Translations under genes and position numbers: made by a program
Shown here: piece by piece, positions 10,720 to 23,400 of the stretch
Position numbering within the stretch: position 1 is the stretch's first letter
How the letters are laid out: each line of letters starts with the position of its first letter
The notes under the pieces: generated by a model
The model's input: the letters and a program-made list of their open reading frames with translations, nothing else
What the model was told of the DNA's origin: nothing
The model's database searches: none
From: Pezizomycotina sp. ARF18
Lineage: Eukaryota > Ascomycota
Direction: 5' to 3'
Length of the DNA stretch: 64,000 nucleotides
Assembly: GCA_002224055.1 (NCBI GenBank)
Contig: AZLU01000119.1
Coordinates: forward strand, 1 to 64,000

Positions 10720-11023
10720 CTTTTCTCGCTTCTTCTACTCTCTTGCTTCCTCCTCTTCTCGCTCCTTCTGCTCTCTTGCCACTTCTTCTAGAATTTCCAG
10801 CCTTTTTCGTTGCCTACATGCTTGATATTCCCTGTATCTCTCTGTTTCCTCTTTAACAATGTCTCTGCAGTTCTGACAGTGGTGTGCGCGATGCTCACGT
10901 CTTACCAACTGGCGTTTGTCGCTAGCACAAAGGGTCGCGGTGTATTGTAATTTTTCGCATGGTACGTTCTACCGAAGACCTGTGGGCACAACTTGTATAC
11001 GTTATATAGACATCCGAGCATAT
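10720..11023 (-). pseudogene. MC/C-x-H family copy E, start codon lost
   Basis: The head reads CSDVYITYTSCAHRSSVERT after ATA where other copies have ATG. Homology continues in another frame with LCASDKRQLVRREHRAHHCQNCRD (C-x2-C present) and a Glu/Lys/Arg coil (ILEEVAREQKEREEEE) ending in a stop. The ATG-to-ATA change is a G-to-A transition. With at least one frameshift as well, this copy is probably dead, unless a downstream ATG is used. Confidence 0.55.
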
Positions 11024-13486
11024 TTCGATGTCCGCTAATGAGCGTCTATTAAATCTTCTAAAGGATTTTGGGCGGTCTTAGGTTGGATATTTTGGTAAAA
11101 GCTGTATGTTGCGATTGTATGGGCGTTTCCTGATAGGGTGAACAGAAGTTGGAAAAAGAAAAAAAGTAGAGTGCGTATTCGGATAGCTCTATCTTTTAGG
11201 CACGAATGAGTAGTCCTTCGTTATTGCGTTCGAGTTCAGAAGATATTCTTGATCTCATGGGCCCACTATTTCAGCTTGATGGTTCGTTTATTTCCGTTGA
11301 AAGAAACACTGAATGACAAGGCAAGAAACGGTCTATTCGATGCTAGAAAACTATATTTTTGCTCGCGTCTTTTAAATTTAGCATCCTTCGAAATATGGTC
11401 CCAAGGTTCAGCTCAATTGTATACGACCTTTCAGTCTCGTTACCAAACCCTACGTAACCTTAGCGCAGCGTTAAAAAAAATTAAACGGCCTTTCCTCTAT
11501 ATCGTATTCCTATATTGTAGTCAATCTTGACTGTAAGTTGTGCTTGGGCGTCACATTTGGAACAAACTTAATGACTGAAAAAAAAAAAAAAGAAAAGAAA
11601 ATAAAAGATGGGTACCCGAGAGTCGAACCTTAAACCTCGCAGCCGAAACTGGGAGTCCGAAAGGCAGCCGTAACCAAACAAATCTACTAGAGGGGAAAGT
11701 ACATGCAGGAAGAAGACTATATAAGGTAATCCCAGCACCGAATAACAGCCAAAAGGGAGCTATCACGTGCTGGGATTGACCCGAAGCGGCAATAATTTCG
11801 TCAAAGGGGCATTCTTTTGTCTCGTACACTTTTGCCTCGTACATACTCTTTGGCCACCTGTTAATGAATAAGGGGCTTTTCAAAATTCGAGCACCGTATT
11901 TCTATTCGCCTCCATATTAACAGATAATGTTACTTCACGACTGGATTGAATGATTACTTGGTATTTCAGGTCTGATATCGCGGTGTAACGACTGTTCTAG
12001 AGAGAAATCCAAATCCCCATAATACTACCGTAACTAAAGTCGGGTGATTACTAGAGTGGACGCGGTGTCCAATTGTTTATCGATATGCAACTTCATGATA
12101 AATAATTGAGGAGAGAAATTCATGGCAAACAGAGGAAGAGATAACTGATAATGCTAATATTTCTGAGGTTATGTTGATATATCACTCTGGTATCGGTCTG
12201 GCTCTTTGCATCGTCACAAATCCTGGATCTCTGGACTCAAGATCTGTTAAAAAAAATATATATATAGCATCTAATTTTCTTTTTATTGACACTAAATATC
12301 ACAGCCATCTTGTGCTTTTCTTTAATATTCTTCTATAACTTCCTGAGAGCCTTCGCGCATTTTTAGCTATCTCTCATCGTTGTATCTAACTCGGTTTTTT
12401 TTTTTTTTCGGATACGAAACCTCTATGAAGGCAATTCAGACGTTGGATGATGAGTGAGGGAGACGAAAAGCTATCCCGTCTGAGCGGCAACCTTTAATAG
12501 CTTACATAGATGCGATTAATCGTGTAAATTCTCCTTCCCAAGATCAACTGGCTCTGCAGGAGTTTTGTGAATAAAAAAAAACTATGACACGAATTGGTGC
12601 TGATACGTGGATCCAAATATTCGTTCAACTATCGAAAAGAGTTTCAATTTCCTTTCGAGGTTCATGCCATGAAATAGCCCAAGAAAAGCGGGAAAAAGAG
12701 AGAAGTCGTTCTTAATTAATACCCTAGGTTAAACGTTCATTCTGAGGGTGAGCAATTTCTCCAATGTTGTTACAGTTTTCTAGCCCGTCTCGTCTAGCCC
12801 GTTTGCACTTCACAATCCGTGATCCTTCCCAGTGAGTGCAGGCCCTCGATACTGTATAGAGAAACACATTTCCTTTTGTCCGTGTGCTGTTTTTTCTTTC
12901 TTCTAGTAGGATTTAGTTGACGAAAAAATGGAGAAGATAAGGTGAAAGTGAAGATATTTCTGCCGTTCTTGATTGGAGGACGACCATGTCTATGTATAGT
13001 TGGTGGAATTTTCGATCGGCAATAGACGTGGAACTCGGAAAGGTCATATATGATAACGTTAAAAAGCGCTATCTAGGAGCAAATAATAGAAATGTAAAGA
13101 GCCAGCTTAGCGCTCTAAGAAGGTCAATCAATATTACATATCTAATGCTATATAAATACCTCTCTACGTGACTTAAGCGAAAGAAGTGGATTGCTTCTTT
13201 GATTTGTTCAATTCACATAAACTTTTATGACGCTTCACGAGCTCAAATTGCCTTAGGAAAATCATGAAAATATTGAATTCCTTTATTTAATGTCTCTACT
13301 GATAACATTGAATACTCTTTCCCCAAGAATCCTCTATCCAGCTCAAAAAAAGAAAGAAGGAAAGAAGGAAAGAAAGAAATCGAGCCCAGAACACAGGCAT
13401 ATATTATGTATCGAAGTGTTCGGTATCTCAGAAAATCATTGAATATCGGCCTCTCGAGTTTGTTCGAATTTGTTTCCTGAAGGAAA
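11024..13486. other. Intergenic region without supported genes
   Basis: A frame at 11249-11530 (plus) and one at 12986-13171 (plus, MSMYSWWNFRSAIDVELGKV) are open but have no recognisable motif or homologue in the window. A tRNA-like fragment near 11.6-11.7 kb is discussed among the rejected items. A GAAAGAAAGG microsatellite lies near 13.35 kb. Confidence 0.35.
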
Positions 13487-13500
13487 GGCTATATAAAGTT
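13487..13500 (+). promoter_or_regulatory. TATA box, GGCTATATAAAGTT
   Basis: Identical to the 14-mer at 2168-2181 and placed upstream of the small gene that ends at 14093. Supports transcription to the right from here. Confidence 0.6.
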
Positions 13501-13687
13501 GTCTCTTTGGAGCAAATGAAGCAGCAGCGTCAGCAGTACTACTCCTACAGTCGTGATCGCTTAATATGGCCTCTAGGTCTGACGGCTACCAGCACTAGTC
13601 TTTTGGGATTGGGAACGTATTTAACTCAACCACATAAACTGATACCTATATTCGTCACCATTGGACGTTTATCAGTTTCAGAAAAAC

Positions 13688-14093
13688 ATGAGCACCATTA
13701 GTAAATCTTTACACGCCTTCCGTCGAAAGAAAGTAGTGCCAGCGTGCCAGCTCCCCACTACGCCTCCTTTTCCTTCTCCCACTTCTCCTCCTTCTCAGCC
13801 TACCGTCAGTAGCGGTACGGAGAGACCTGAGGCCATCTCTATCAAGGCGTTTGTTCCAACACACTCCTACATCCAACATTCCACATCACCCCCGATACAG
13901 AATTTCAAGATGTCGCGCGAGAGTACAAGGAAGGTCTATTCTGCCAGCCTCGGGAACCAGGCGTCTTCATACTACTACCGACAAAGAAGTCGGCTTCACT
14001 GTACCGGACCTTATCTGGTATATGAATGACAAAATGGGTAGCTATTCGATCCTCGAGTGCCGCGCAGCCATCGAATACCTGGTGACTGAGTGA
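13688..14093 (+). CDS. Small unknown protein, Pro/Ser-rich N-terminus, compact C-terminal domain
   Basis: Starts MSTISKSLHAFRRKK (an upstream ATG at 13516 is possible), then a Pro/Ser/Thr-rich stretch. The C-terminal half reads coherently but over two frames: HPTFHITPDTEFQDVAREY, GLFCQPREPGVF, then TDKEVGFTVPDLIWYMNDKM and SILECRAAIEYLVTE before TGA. These have the composition of a folded domain. One or two frameshifts separate them. No family recognised, no membrane segment seen. The TATA box at 13487 fits it. Confidence 0.45.
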
Positions 14094-14921
14094 GGGTGCG
14101 ATTTCGTGAACGTATCAAGAAGCTTGCACGCGTAATTTCGATCATACAAAAATCTGGGGGTGGAAGGGGTTGTGCAGATGATAATCCTTCCGAGCAGCTA
14201 CATTGTGTCTTTACCATCTACTACCAACGGGATGTATCGAGATTTTTCAGCGGATTGAGGGATTCAAAAGGGAGAATAAATTTCGGGATTATGAATAATT
14301 TTGGTATTATTGAAGCAAAAGAAGGAGAAGAACACAAAAGAATTCGCTAGAGGAGCATCTTAGAAACTTCCTCAAAATTTGTGATGCTTTCATTAATTTC
14401 ACCCCTTCTCAAACAGATAAATAGAACCATAACAAAGGTTTACTGATTTATGTAGTCAATTGTTTTATACGAGCCTATTTTCATCTGATCTCGCAGTCCT
14501 CTTCTCATTTTTACAGATGTGATTCACTACTCAAGTATCCAGGGAGTGCATGATATATTACTTTTTCCACTCCATCCGTATAACCGTTTTTCCCTGATTC
14601 TTGACGGATACTTAAGCTGAGTTTACTGTTATTAGCGCCATATCTTGAAAATAGTGCCTCTGTAGCGCCTCTACTTCAGTGACTTCTCTCCTAGTATCTC
14701 AATAATATAAAAATAAAATAAAGTTTTTATTGATTTAATTATTATTATTATCATTATAATTGTTAAAATGGTGTTAACACCGCTATAATACCCTCATAAA
14801 GGTGCAACACCGAGTTGCAAACACCCCCAATTACAACACAGTAACCAGGCTTCAAAGAGAGGGGAAAGGGGGGGAGGAAGGTGGTTTGGGTGGCGGAGGT
14901 ATCAATAATGATATTATTTAT
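14094..14921. other. Intergenic region, nothing recognised
   Basis: AT-rich sequence with an AT repeat near 14.70-14.77 kb, then a G-rich patch (14.86-14.90 kb) directly left of the perfect hairpin. Confidence 0.35.
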
Positions 14922-14970
14922 TTGTCTCGTACCCAGCCTCTCTCAAAGGGAGAGGCTGGGTACGAGACAA
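14922..14970. repeat. Perfect 21-bp hairpin, 7-base loop
   Basis: Left arm 14922-14942 (starts TTGTCTCGTACCC) is perfectly complementary to right arm 14950-14970, with loop TCAAAGG. No coding sequence surrounds it. Right flank is AT-rich, not a T-run on either strand, so it does not look like a simple transcription terminator. It could be a tiny foldback element or the core of a decayed palindrome. Confidence 0.75.
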
Positions 14971-15789
14971 TTATTTATGCCCGATTGGCTAATCAAAAAT
15001 AAATAATTAATTAATGAGAATAGAAACCAAGAAAAATATACTCCCTACCGCCCTCTTCTACTCCTCCCACGATATGTCCTCTTCCACCCTTAAGCTTCCC
15101 CCCCCCCAAAAATTGCACCACGCAACATGATGCATAGGCCACGGATAGATCCACACTGTACATGTCTTGGTTTCGAGAGACCCGAAATTTACCATTGAAA
15201 TTCCAAATATTTCACGAAACCCCTGAGCTTTTGTTCAACTTGTTGCTGAACTCGATTGCTCCTTAAGTAATGCTCAAGATTGCGGCTTGAGTATATCAAT
15301 GATAGGACATCTATAGTTGGAGATAGATAGATGGCGAACCTGTTATCGACATTCAGAAAACAGGAAAAATACATAGTATCACGCGCCCATTGCACTCCAT
15401 TTGTACGATAATTTTAGGCCCGCACACTAGCAAGAGGGAAAAGCAGAAGACTTATATAACAGAGAGAGAGAGAAAAGAATAAAGAAATAAATTGTGCCCG
15501 TATTTCCACTTTTGCGTGCTGGCGACTAGAGCTCCCATACATTCAGAAGTTAACTTCCCCGGTACATTTCCGAAGGAAAACAATCACAACTCGAGGATTA
15601 CGGCTAAAGCTAGTACTATAAATCTTCCTCCACCATCTACATCTCTCCTACATGTACATTGGATTCAATCCTTCAATCGAGCACACGTCTCGTTTTCCTT
15701 GGTTTAAAATTTCAAATAGCAAGCTCGCGAGCATCTCCACTCCGCGTTCGGCGTTCCGGTTTACGGATTGGACGCATAAGGAACAAAAA
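14971..15789. other. Intergenic region right of hairpin
   Basis: Contains a poly-C run near 15.1 kb and the 3' flank of the minus-strand DUF2235 gene. No gene supported. Confidence 0.35.
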
Positions 15790-17388
15790 TCAATCCCAGG
15801 TTTTGGCGACCAGTGGGCTCGAATCGTCTCCTGATTCGAACCCGGAATCGCTCTGGTTGCTTCCGCGTCTCTTCTTCGTCTTCCCCGCTCCGCGGCGTCC
15901 GAGTGAGGCCATCCAGCCTCCATCTTTTTCCGGAACGGAAGAAGGCAGCGCGTGGTGATGCGCCGTTCCATCTTCACCGGCACCCTCCGGCACCTTAAGT
16001 ACCTTCCGAAGCGCATCCGCAGGCGACGGGATATGCTTCTTCTTCCAGCACCGCCGTTTACGATGCTGACGGTTCCGAGACGCTTCAACGCCGATGCCGT
16101 GAGGCTCAGCGTCGGGCCGTTGCACCGAGTTGCGGCAGGTCTTCTTTCTTGAGCACGCCGTCTTGTACAGGATGTGCACGCTCGGATGAATAACGGCATC
16201 CAGCGGAATATCCCGCTTCGCGCCAGCAGACGGGGGCCAGTACCTCGGCACCCACTTCTCCTCCTCGTACTCCAGCTACTAGTGACGGGAATGAGCTCGA
16301 GTATCCACCACAGGATAACCGCGAGCAAACCGACCCCTCCGCCGATGGAGAGCATGTCGTGCGGGTACAGAGCCTTTTTACTCTTCTTTTAGAAGTATCT
16401 TCGTGCAGCTGGGTGGTTTCAGTCAGGCCGACGTTCGAGTAGTGCTCGTCGGAGTAAGGGATCTTGAGGGTGTCGAACTTTAGGCGCATGTTTTCGCCTT
16501 CGGGGAGGTTATTGATCTCCTCGATCATCCAGGCGAGCGGGGCGTCGCTGAGGAGGCGGCGCTGGCCGATTAGGGAGCGCCCCCAGCCGCCGCCGACGTC
16601 GGCGTGGTTACCGGCGAACCACACCTCTTTGACGTCGCTGCCGGGGTGGACGAAGCCGGATAGTAACGCCGGTTTGAATTTGACGCGGCGCTCGTGGATA
16701 GATACGGCGTGGCGTATGTGGTTCGCGGGCGGGTTGGCGATATACGGCGGAGTGGTCCTCCAGAACGGGATCTCGAACTGCCCAACGGAGTTCACGCAGT
16801 CAAAGAGACCGAGAAAATGCACCTCAACGCCGGAACGGCAGAACGTATCCTTAAATTTATTCATAAACTCGCGGCGCTTTACGTCCTCGGTCCTTCGTCA
16901 CGCCTGCTAGATTGGAACTCCGAGAACGTCTTCCAGGCGAACCTGGTCAGCTCCTCGTTACCCTTCGACAACAAACCGATAGTATACAGCATCTCTGACA
17001 AGAAGCGGGCAGTATACGCGCCCCTACTAAATCCGAAAATATAAACCCTATCCCCCGGGGAGTAATAACGCATGAGGAACTGGTAGCCGCCCATGACGTG
17101 GTGCTTGAAGCTCGTGCCGATGGCCTGGTCGACGACGAGCTCGATGTTGCCGTAGAGCCGGGCTAAAGGACCGGGCAGGATGGACGAGTCGTCCTGGAGG
17201 TAGGTCCCGATGCCTGGCTGGTAGTAGTGGTACTGCTTTTCGGACTTGCGGTCGAGCATGGAGTAGAGTTTGACGACGTTGGAGTCGATTTCTTCGCCAA
17301 GGAACTGGTTGCCGGTGCCGTCGAAACAGAGGACCAGGAGCTTCTGCTCGCCCGGGTGCTCCGGGGGAGGTTCGGGTTTGTCCGCCAT
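15790..17388 (-). CDS. DUF2235 alpha/beta-hydrolase
   Basis: ATG at 17388 (MADKPEPPPE) is the best start: it lies just before the conserved beginning of the domain. Residues about 15-30 contain LVLCFDGTGNQF, the DUF2235 signature. Near residue 125 is VYIFGFSRGAYTAR, the G-x-S-x-G nucleophile elbow. Later come FLGLFDCVNSVG, VKEVWFAGNHADVGGGW (with the catalytic-region Asp/His) and a C-terminal hydrophobic patch (LLAVILWWILELIPV). DUF2235 proteins are predicted serine hydrolases; the fungal members are uncharacterised. The homology changes frame near 16.88 kb and again near 16.35 kb, and the C-terminal part (RYWPPSAGAKRDIPLD onward) is in a third frame. At least the first shift is not an intron. 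The tail is Ser/Asp-rich (SDSGFESGDDSSP). Confidence 0.75.
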
Positions 17389-20300
17389 CGTTTGGACAGG
17401 AGAAGGATTAATTGAGGTTCTTTTTTTTTTTTTTTTTTTGGTTCCGGTGCTCAGATCTTTCAAGGAAAACTAGTTATCGCGGTCCTCAGTCTTGGAGGTT
17501 CAGTTTCAACTTCAAGAGGATGACGGATGACGGATGGCGGATGGCGAGTACAATGGATCTCAATTATGAAGCTGTATTTAGAGTGACAGTTTAGGGAACG
17601 GGGAGGTACGTGCGAGAAGAAAAATAATACAAGAAAAAGCAGTGTCAAATAGGTTTATGGTTTGGGTGGGATGGGTGTTGAGCGGGATTCGTCCCGTACT
17701 GCGGGGCTTTTAGCTCCTAGAATCAAGAATACTTGGCTTCCTCCAATTCAGTAGCCCTCTGAACTCTCAGAATGATTCTGGTGTAGGTATGTGCAGCCAA
17801 GCTAAATATCTCCCTTAACCTCGGGCGAAGATGCTGTATATACAAAGCTATAAGATGAGCTTCTGTATCTGGCATTCGCTAGTCAATCACAGATCGAACG
17901 GGCCTGTCAATCCCTTGTATCAGGACTCTCAAGCTGATATTTTACACAACCAGCCACTAAAACTGCTCAGAATATTAGCAAATCGCAGCTTGCAAGGATC
18001 AAGTACTTCACCAAGCGACAGAATCCTGCGCAGCTGCAGATCCAAAGGGTCTGGCAGATACCAAAGGATCCTGGATGATTATTCATCTAGCTAGAAAAGT
18101 CTTTGGGACTTCAGGTATGTTCCCATGATCTCGATCTCTCGAAGGACGCACGACCTATGGTAGTATAGTGCAGCCAAAGGCGATAGTTAAGAAGACGGAA
18201 ATAAACAGGGAATTCTCTTAGATATTTTCTACCCTATCATTTGTGATTCAATGGCGCAATGAGTTCCAAACCCACAAAAGTGAATACTACTTTTTCGTGA
18301 TGCCCAGTTCCGTGTGGATTCTCAGATTTTTCTTATCTCTAAGAAATAACCAGTACGATACTGGATACCAAGAAATAATCAAAGGATTGGACGCGAGAGA
18401 GAATAACTACCGGCGTGTAGCTGTATGAAAGAAAAGGGTTTAGGCTCTTCTTTGCGCCGACCGTTACTGGCTGTAATGGTAATAAATTGCGATCGATTGG
18501 GAAACTGATTCTCATTTTAGTGTGGATTCCGAGCTGGACTGCTTGTGCATAATCGCCCGTATTGCGGGGCCCGTGGCTGATTGGTAGAAACTCGATTATT
18601 TTAGATCCTTTCGCTGCCCTCTCATGTGCATTATGCGGGGAATTTAAAAAACGAGCTGAACCCCATCGGAATCGTCGTTATCTCTAGACTCTGATTCATG
18701 AATTCATGGAAGAGGTGTGTCGGATGGGAGAAACTCCGCACTATAATATCTGTTCCAGAACCTGCCGCATGAAGTGCCCCCACTGTGGCGCCCAGAGTCC
18801 TTTGCCGAGAGTAGCTAGTATACGGTTATATGTCTAAGGTTTTGTTTTGCGTTTATCAGCTAGCTCGGTTAATACAAGCAGTTGAGATCTAGAGCATGGA
18901 TTTAGGCATGGATTAGAAGTACGATTTCCCTTGGTATATACCCTGTGCCCGCAGTTTATCCTAGCAAGAACCGTTGAGAGTGCGTCTTGAGATTCCTCGA
19001 ATGGCCAACTCAAGCCGACATAACAATCGTAGTTAGACTAAACTCCGGCTTGAAAATTAGAAAGGTATACCCTAAGACATATAATTTTCCCGTGATAGTA
19101 GTTAGTAGAGATAGGTAACTCAATTGCCATCCATTTCGAATCCGCTACACATAACGCCTAGCCTATCGGGCATATTTAAAATTCCCTTGCTGGTCGCGTA
19201 TTATAGCCAATAGCAAGTATTGCTTTGAAACAGGATTTTTATTCTAGAAAGAGCCGCGCTAGCTCTAATTTGAAGCCACTATCAGGTCGTCCATCTTTGC
19301 CAATTGGAGCTGAGGGGTAATTTCCTTGGCTGTGTAAACTGCCCCGCACGGTCTTGACATTAGGAAAAGGAATGGTGGCATCGATCTGTTTCCATATTAT
19401 CTTTATTATAGACAATCAATTACTATTCGTAGATTTGCTCGATTGGGTTCAGCTTGGGAGCCTTTTTGCATGGTCGATTGATGAGCTGATACTTGCGTGC
19501 GTTTAGATTGAGGGATTGCAAGCCTAGCAGCTAGTATTGGCTTGGAATTCAGCTAGACTTCTTACTACACTTAAATATTTCGTCAGGCTATAGGTTAAAA
19601 ACCAGAAATGCAATGCACAACAATTTCAGTTTATCTAAGATTTTCTTGCAAGTTTCCTTTCAGGTGGCTGTTCGTAATATCCTTGAGAGACTAAGCGGGC
19701 TTGTGATACTTTGCATATACATACGGCATTGTAAATGCTTCTGGTATTCCTATATCCTTGCAATTCACTTATTACGATTATTCTCATTTGGTATATACTC
19801 CAGTTGCAATAGCTGCGCTATGAACATTCGCGAAAAGCCATGATCGCCAATTGCATTCCCAAAATGCGAACATGTGGACATGTGCAAGCGGGGTAATAAA
19901 ATTTTCTTGCAGGTTATCTCTGGATCTAAATCTTTTTTTTTATTTTCCGGCGTGTGGGAAAAAGGAACCTCTAAATTGACCTCAATTCCTATAGCTATAC
20001 CAGCTAGCGTTATTCCTTTGATGTTTTGCTGCTGCTAAGCTGAGCCGAGAAAGGATATACCAGGACTATTGCGAAGCCGCGAACACCGACGAGTGGAAGC
20101 CAGATCTATAAATCCTCTGTATATAGATCCTACGATAGTTTACCTAGCTAGCTATATAGCTATATTTTCCTCTTGCTACCAGTTTTGCAATTGAGTATTA
20201 TCCAGGAGACAATTAAGCTTCTCTAAGATCCTACAAAATTCCTGAAGAATCTTTCCAAGTGTAGGCTTATACATCTGATACCTCATATCACACATCTAAA

Positions 20301-20450
20301 TTAAATACTGTATTGCGACGAAGCATTGCCCAGCTTATTGAAAACATTACGCAACTTCTTCATAATCTTTAACCGTATTACGAAAAATCAACCTTTAATA
20401 TTCACTTCCTCTACCCTCTTCCATTATCAGCGATAAACATTCCTCTGGCC
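17389..20450. other. 3-kb intergenic region
   Basis: Promoter side of both the DUF2235 gene (left, with a 17-base poly-T near 17.42 kb) and the Ppo gene (right). Many short frames but none with coherent composition. GCTATATAGCTATAT palindromic AT sequence near 20.15 kb. I see no transposon ends. Confidence 0.4.
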
Positions 20451-23400
20451 ATGGCCGAAGCCGTCACAGCCAGTGCCGGTGAGGGCAACGTCCTCAAAAA
20501 GATGCTCAGCAGCGTCTCCGAAGCCCTGCCACAGAAGCCACAATCACACAATATACATGACGAAACAAGAATACGACGAGCTCATGGCACAGACCAGGGA
20601 CCACCAACATTCACGCTCCCTAATAGGGCTCGCGCTAGGCAAGCTCGCGCTGTTGTCAATCCCATCACATACATCCCATCCATAAGTACCATCAAGAAAG
20701 CCTATGGGCTCCTCTACACTCTCGTATTCAAGTATCCGCTGTCTTTTACGATCATCGTCGCCACCAGCGCGATCTTATACTTCTCTACGACTGCGCGGGA
20801 GCGCATCGGCGGTATTTTCGCCTCATTTAAGGACTTCGCGCTGGTCGTAGCCACGCTCGCCGGAAACTTCTTCGGCAACATCAAGGACTACATTGCGGAC
20901 CGTATACCGCGGCCAATAAAGCACGGCTTCCGCGCCTTCCAGAACGCGACGAAATGGATTACGGAGCAGACCATCGTGGCTCCCTTCAAGACCCTCCTGG
21001 CGACACTGCTGGAGAAGATCACGACTACGTGGCCGTTCTCCATCATCGCCGAAAAGTATGCGGACTCGCAGCCGATGTCGGCGCTGGATCCGAGGTCGAA
21101 GTACGCCGGCGGTGATAGCTCCGGGTATGATGATCCGAAGAAGCTATCTACTGGCATTGCGAACGACCTCAAGGCGCTCGGAAAGTCTCTCCCCGGTAAC
21201 GCTAATACACTGCTGCAGGTGGGCTTTGCGAAGGGTAAACCGCAGGATGACAAGAAAATGATTGTAAGATTTTTTTCCTACCCATTCCGTCCTCGCATAA
21301 TCGCGATTTTTCCCTGATCTTTCGCTCCACATGCGAGATGGTTAACACTTCAATTGTCTTTTACTGACGCATCGCGATAATTGCTATCATTTAGATGGAG
21401 AAAATGATAGCTCTCACGGCGTCACTACCATTACCTCGAAGGCCAGGCATAAGCTCTCCTGCACGATCATTGAGACCCTCTGGACAGCCTGCAGCACCCG
21501 CCTCTGAGTTACTACGGCGAGAAGTTCCAGTACAGGACCGCAGACGGTAGCTATAACGTTAGTTCCATACAAAAGCTCTTTCTCTCTCTTGCCCTGAAAG
21601 CATCTTAGTTGCTGTAGAGGAAAGCTGACCGAGAACTCTTGAATAGAATGTTATGAACCCGGACCTTGGGCGCGCCGGTACTGCGTACGCGAGGTCCGTC
21701 AGGAGCCAGAAGAAGCTCCATGGCGTTCGACCCGACCCCGGCGTCCTCTTCGACTGTATGGTTTCCCCTCCTATATTCTGACCACCCAAAAATGAGGCAA
21801 AAGGGGAAAGGCTCTCGCTAATCCAGTGTAATCACTAGTGTTGATGGCTCGTCCGGATGACCCAGCCGCTTCAAGGAGAATCCCGCGGGAATCTCCGCCG
21901 TCCTTTTCGCCCACGCCAGCATTATCATCCACGATATCTTCCGCACGAACCGGTTGGATTCCAACGTGTCCGACACTTCTTCGTACTAGACCTTGCCCCT
22001 CTCTACGGTTCTCCGTAGCCGAGCAGGCCAAAGTGCGGACCTTCTCCAAGGGTCTCTTGAAGCCCGACACGTTCCACGAGAAGCGGCTGCTGGCCAGCCG
22101 GCGTGCGTGAACCCATGCTCGTGTTCTACTCGCGCTTCCACAACTACGCCGCGACGTCTTACTCAAGATTAACGAAGGCGGCAGGTTCACGCTGCGGGGC
22201 AATACCGAGGAGGCGCTGCTCAAGCAAGACAACGACCTGTTCCAGACCGCGAGCTAGTAACTGGCGGATTGTACATGAACATCTGCCTGCACGACTACCT
22301 CCGCGGTCTGACGAATGCCCACACTCCAAGACGGACTGGACCTCGATCCCCGCATCGAGATCGGGAACGAGGACCTCCTGGAGGCGTACCTAGGGGAACG
22401 GGTAACCAGGTCTCCGCCGAATTCAACCTGCTTTACCGCTTCCACTCCGTCATATCCCAGCGTACGAGAAATGGCTCAATGACTTCTTCAAGAGCTTGTT
22501 CCGGGCCTGAATAAGCCCCTCAGCGCGCTCACGCCGCAGAGCTCGTACAGGGCTTATTGCGTTTCGAAGCGAGCATCGATCCGGAGCCCAGCAAGCGCAC
22601 GTTCGCGGTTTGCAGAGGGGTCCCGACGGTAGGTTCAAGGACGAAGATCTCGTCCGCGTCATGAAGGAAGCCATTGAGGACCCGCGGGCTTGTTTGGCCC
22701 TCGTATGGTGCCCAAGGCGCTCAGGGTTGTGGAAATTCTCGGCATCCTGCAGGCCAGGAAGTGGGCGTTGCCAGCCTCAACGAGTTCCGCGATTTCTTCG
22801 GCCTGAAGAGGCACGAGACTTTCGAGATATCACGGACAATGAGGAGGTGCAATACATCCTGAAGAACCTATATGACCATCTGATATGGTCGAGCTGTACC
22901 CAGGCTTGTTCCTCGAAGGTAAGCGAAGCGTTTTCAACGGTCGATGATTTTAATATGTGAGGATAACCGCGAGACTAACTGATACATTTTTTGTCCTTTC
23001 CCAGATGGAAAGCCTCGACTGACCCTGGATGCGGAGGTTGCCCGCCTTATACCGTTGGCAGGGCCGTATTCTCTGATGCTGTCACCCTCGTCCGCTCCGA
23101 CAGGTTTTACACAATTGTGAGTTCATTTAATGCCTTATATAGAGGAAATTGAGGGTAACGCGGATAATGGCTAATTCTGTATCTCGCCAATTAGGATTAC
23201 ACTGCAAATACTTGACGAACTGGGGAATGCAGGAAGTTCAGCAGGACTACGAGACGTGAGTGACTTGTACCATTCTCCTCCTTTTTCAGTACTATTGTAG
23301 ATTTTCGGTGAAACTTTCGGGCTGACTCTCCTAAAAACACTAGACTTGGCGGCTCTATGCTTTACAAACTCATCCAGCGGGCCGTACCCGGCTGGTTCCC

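Noticed and set aside
11606-11700. tRNA-like fragment on the minus strand with A-box-like TAGT... and B-box-like GGTTCGACTCT
   Set aside because: Spacing between the boxes is too long and the T-stem and acceptor do not pair. It may be a tRNA-derived relic, but I cannot support a tRNA call.
15652-16864. Open frames on the plus strand over the DUF2235 gene
   Set aside because: They are antisense shadows of the hydrolase; they have no motifs.
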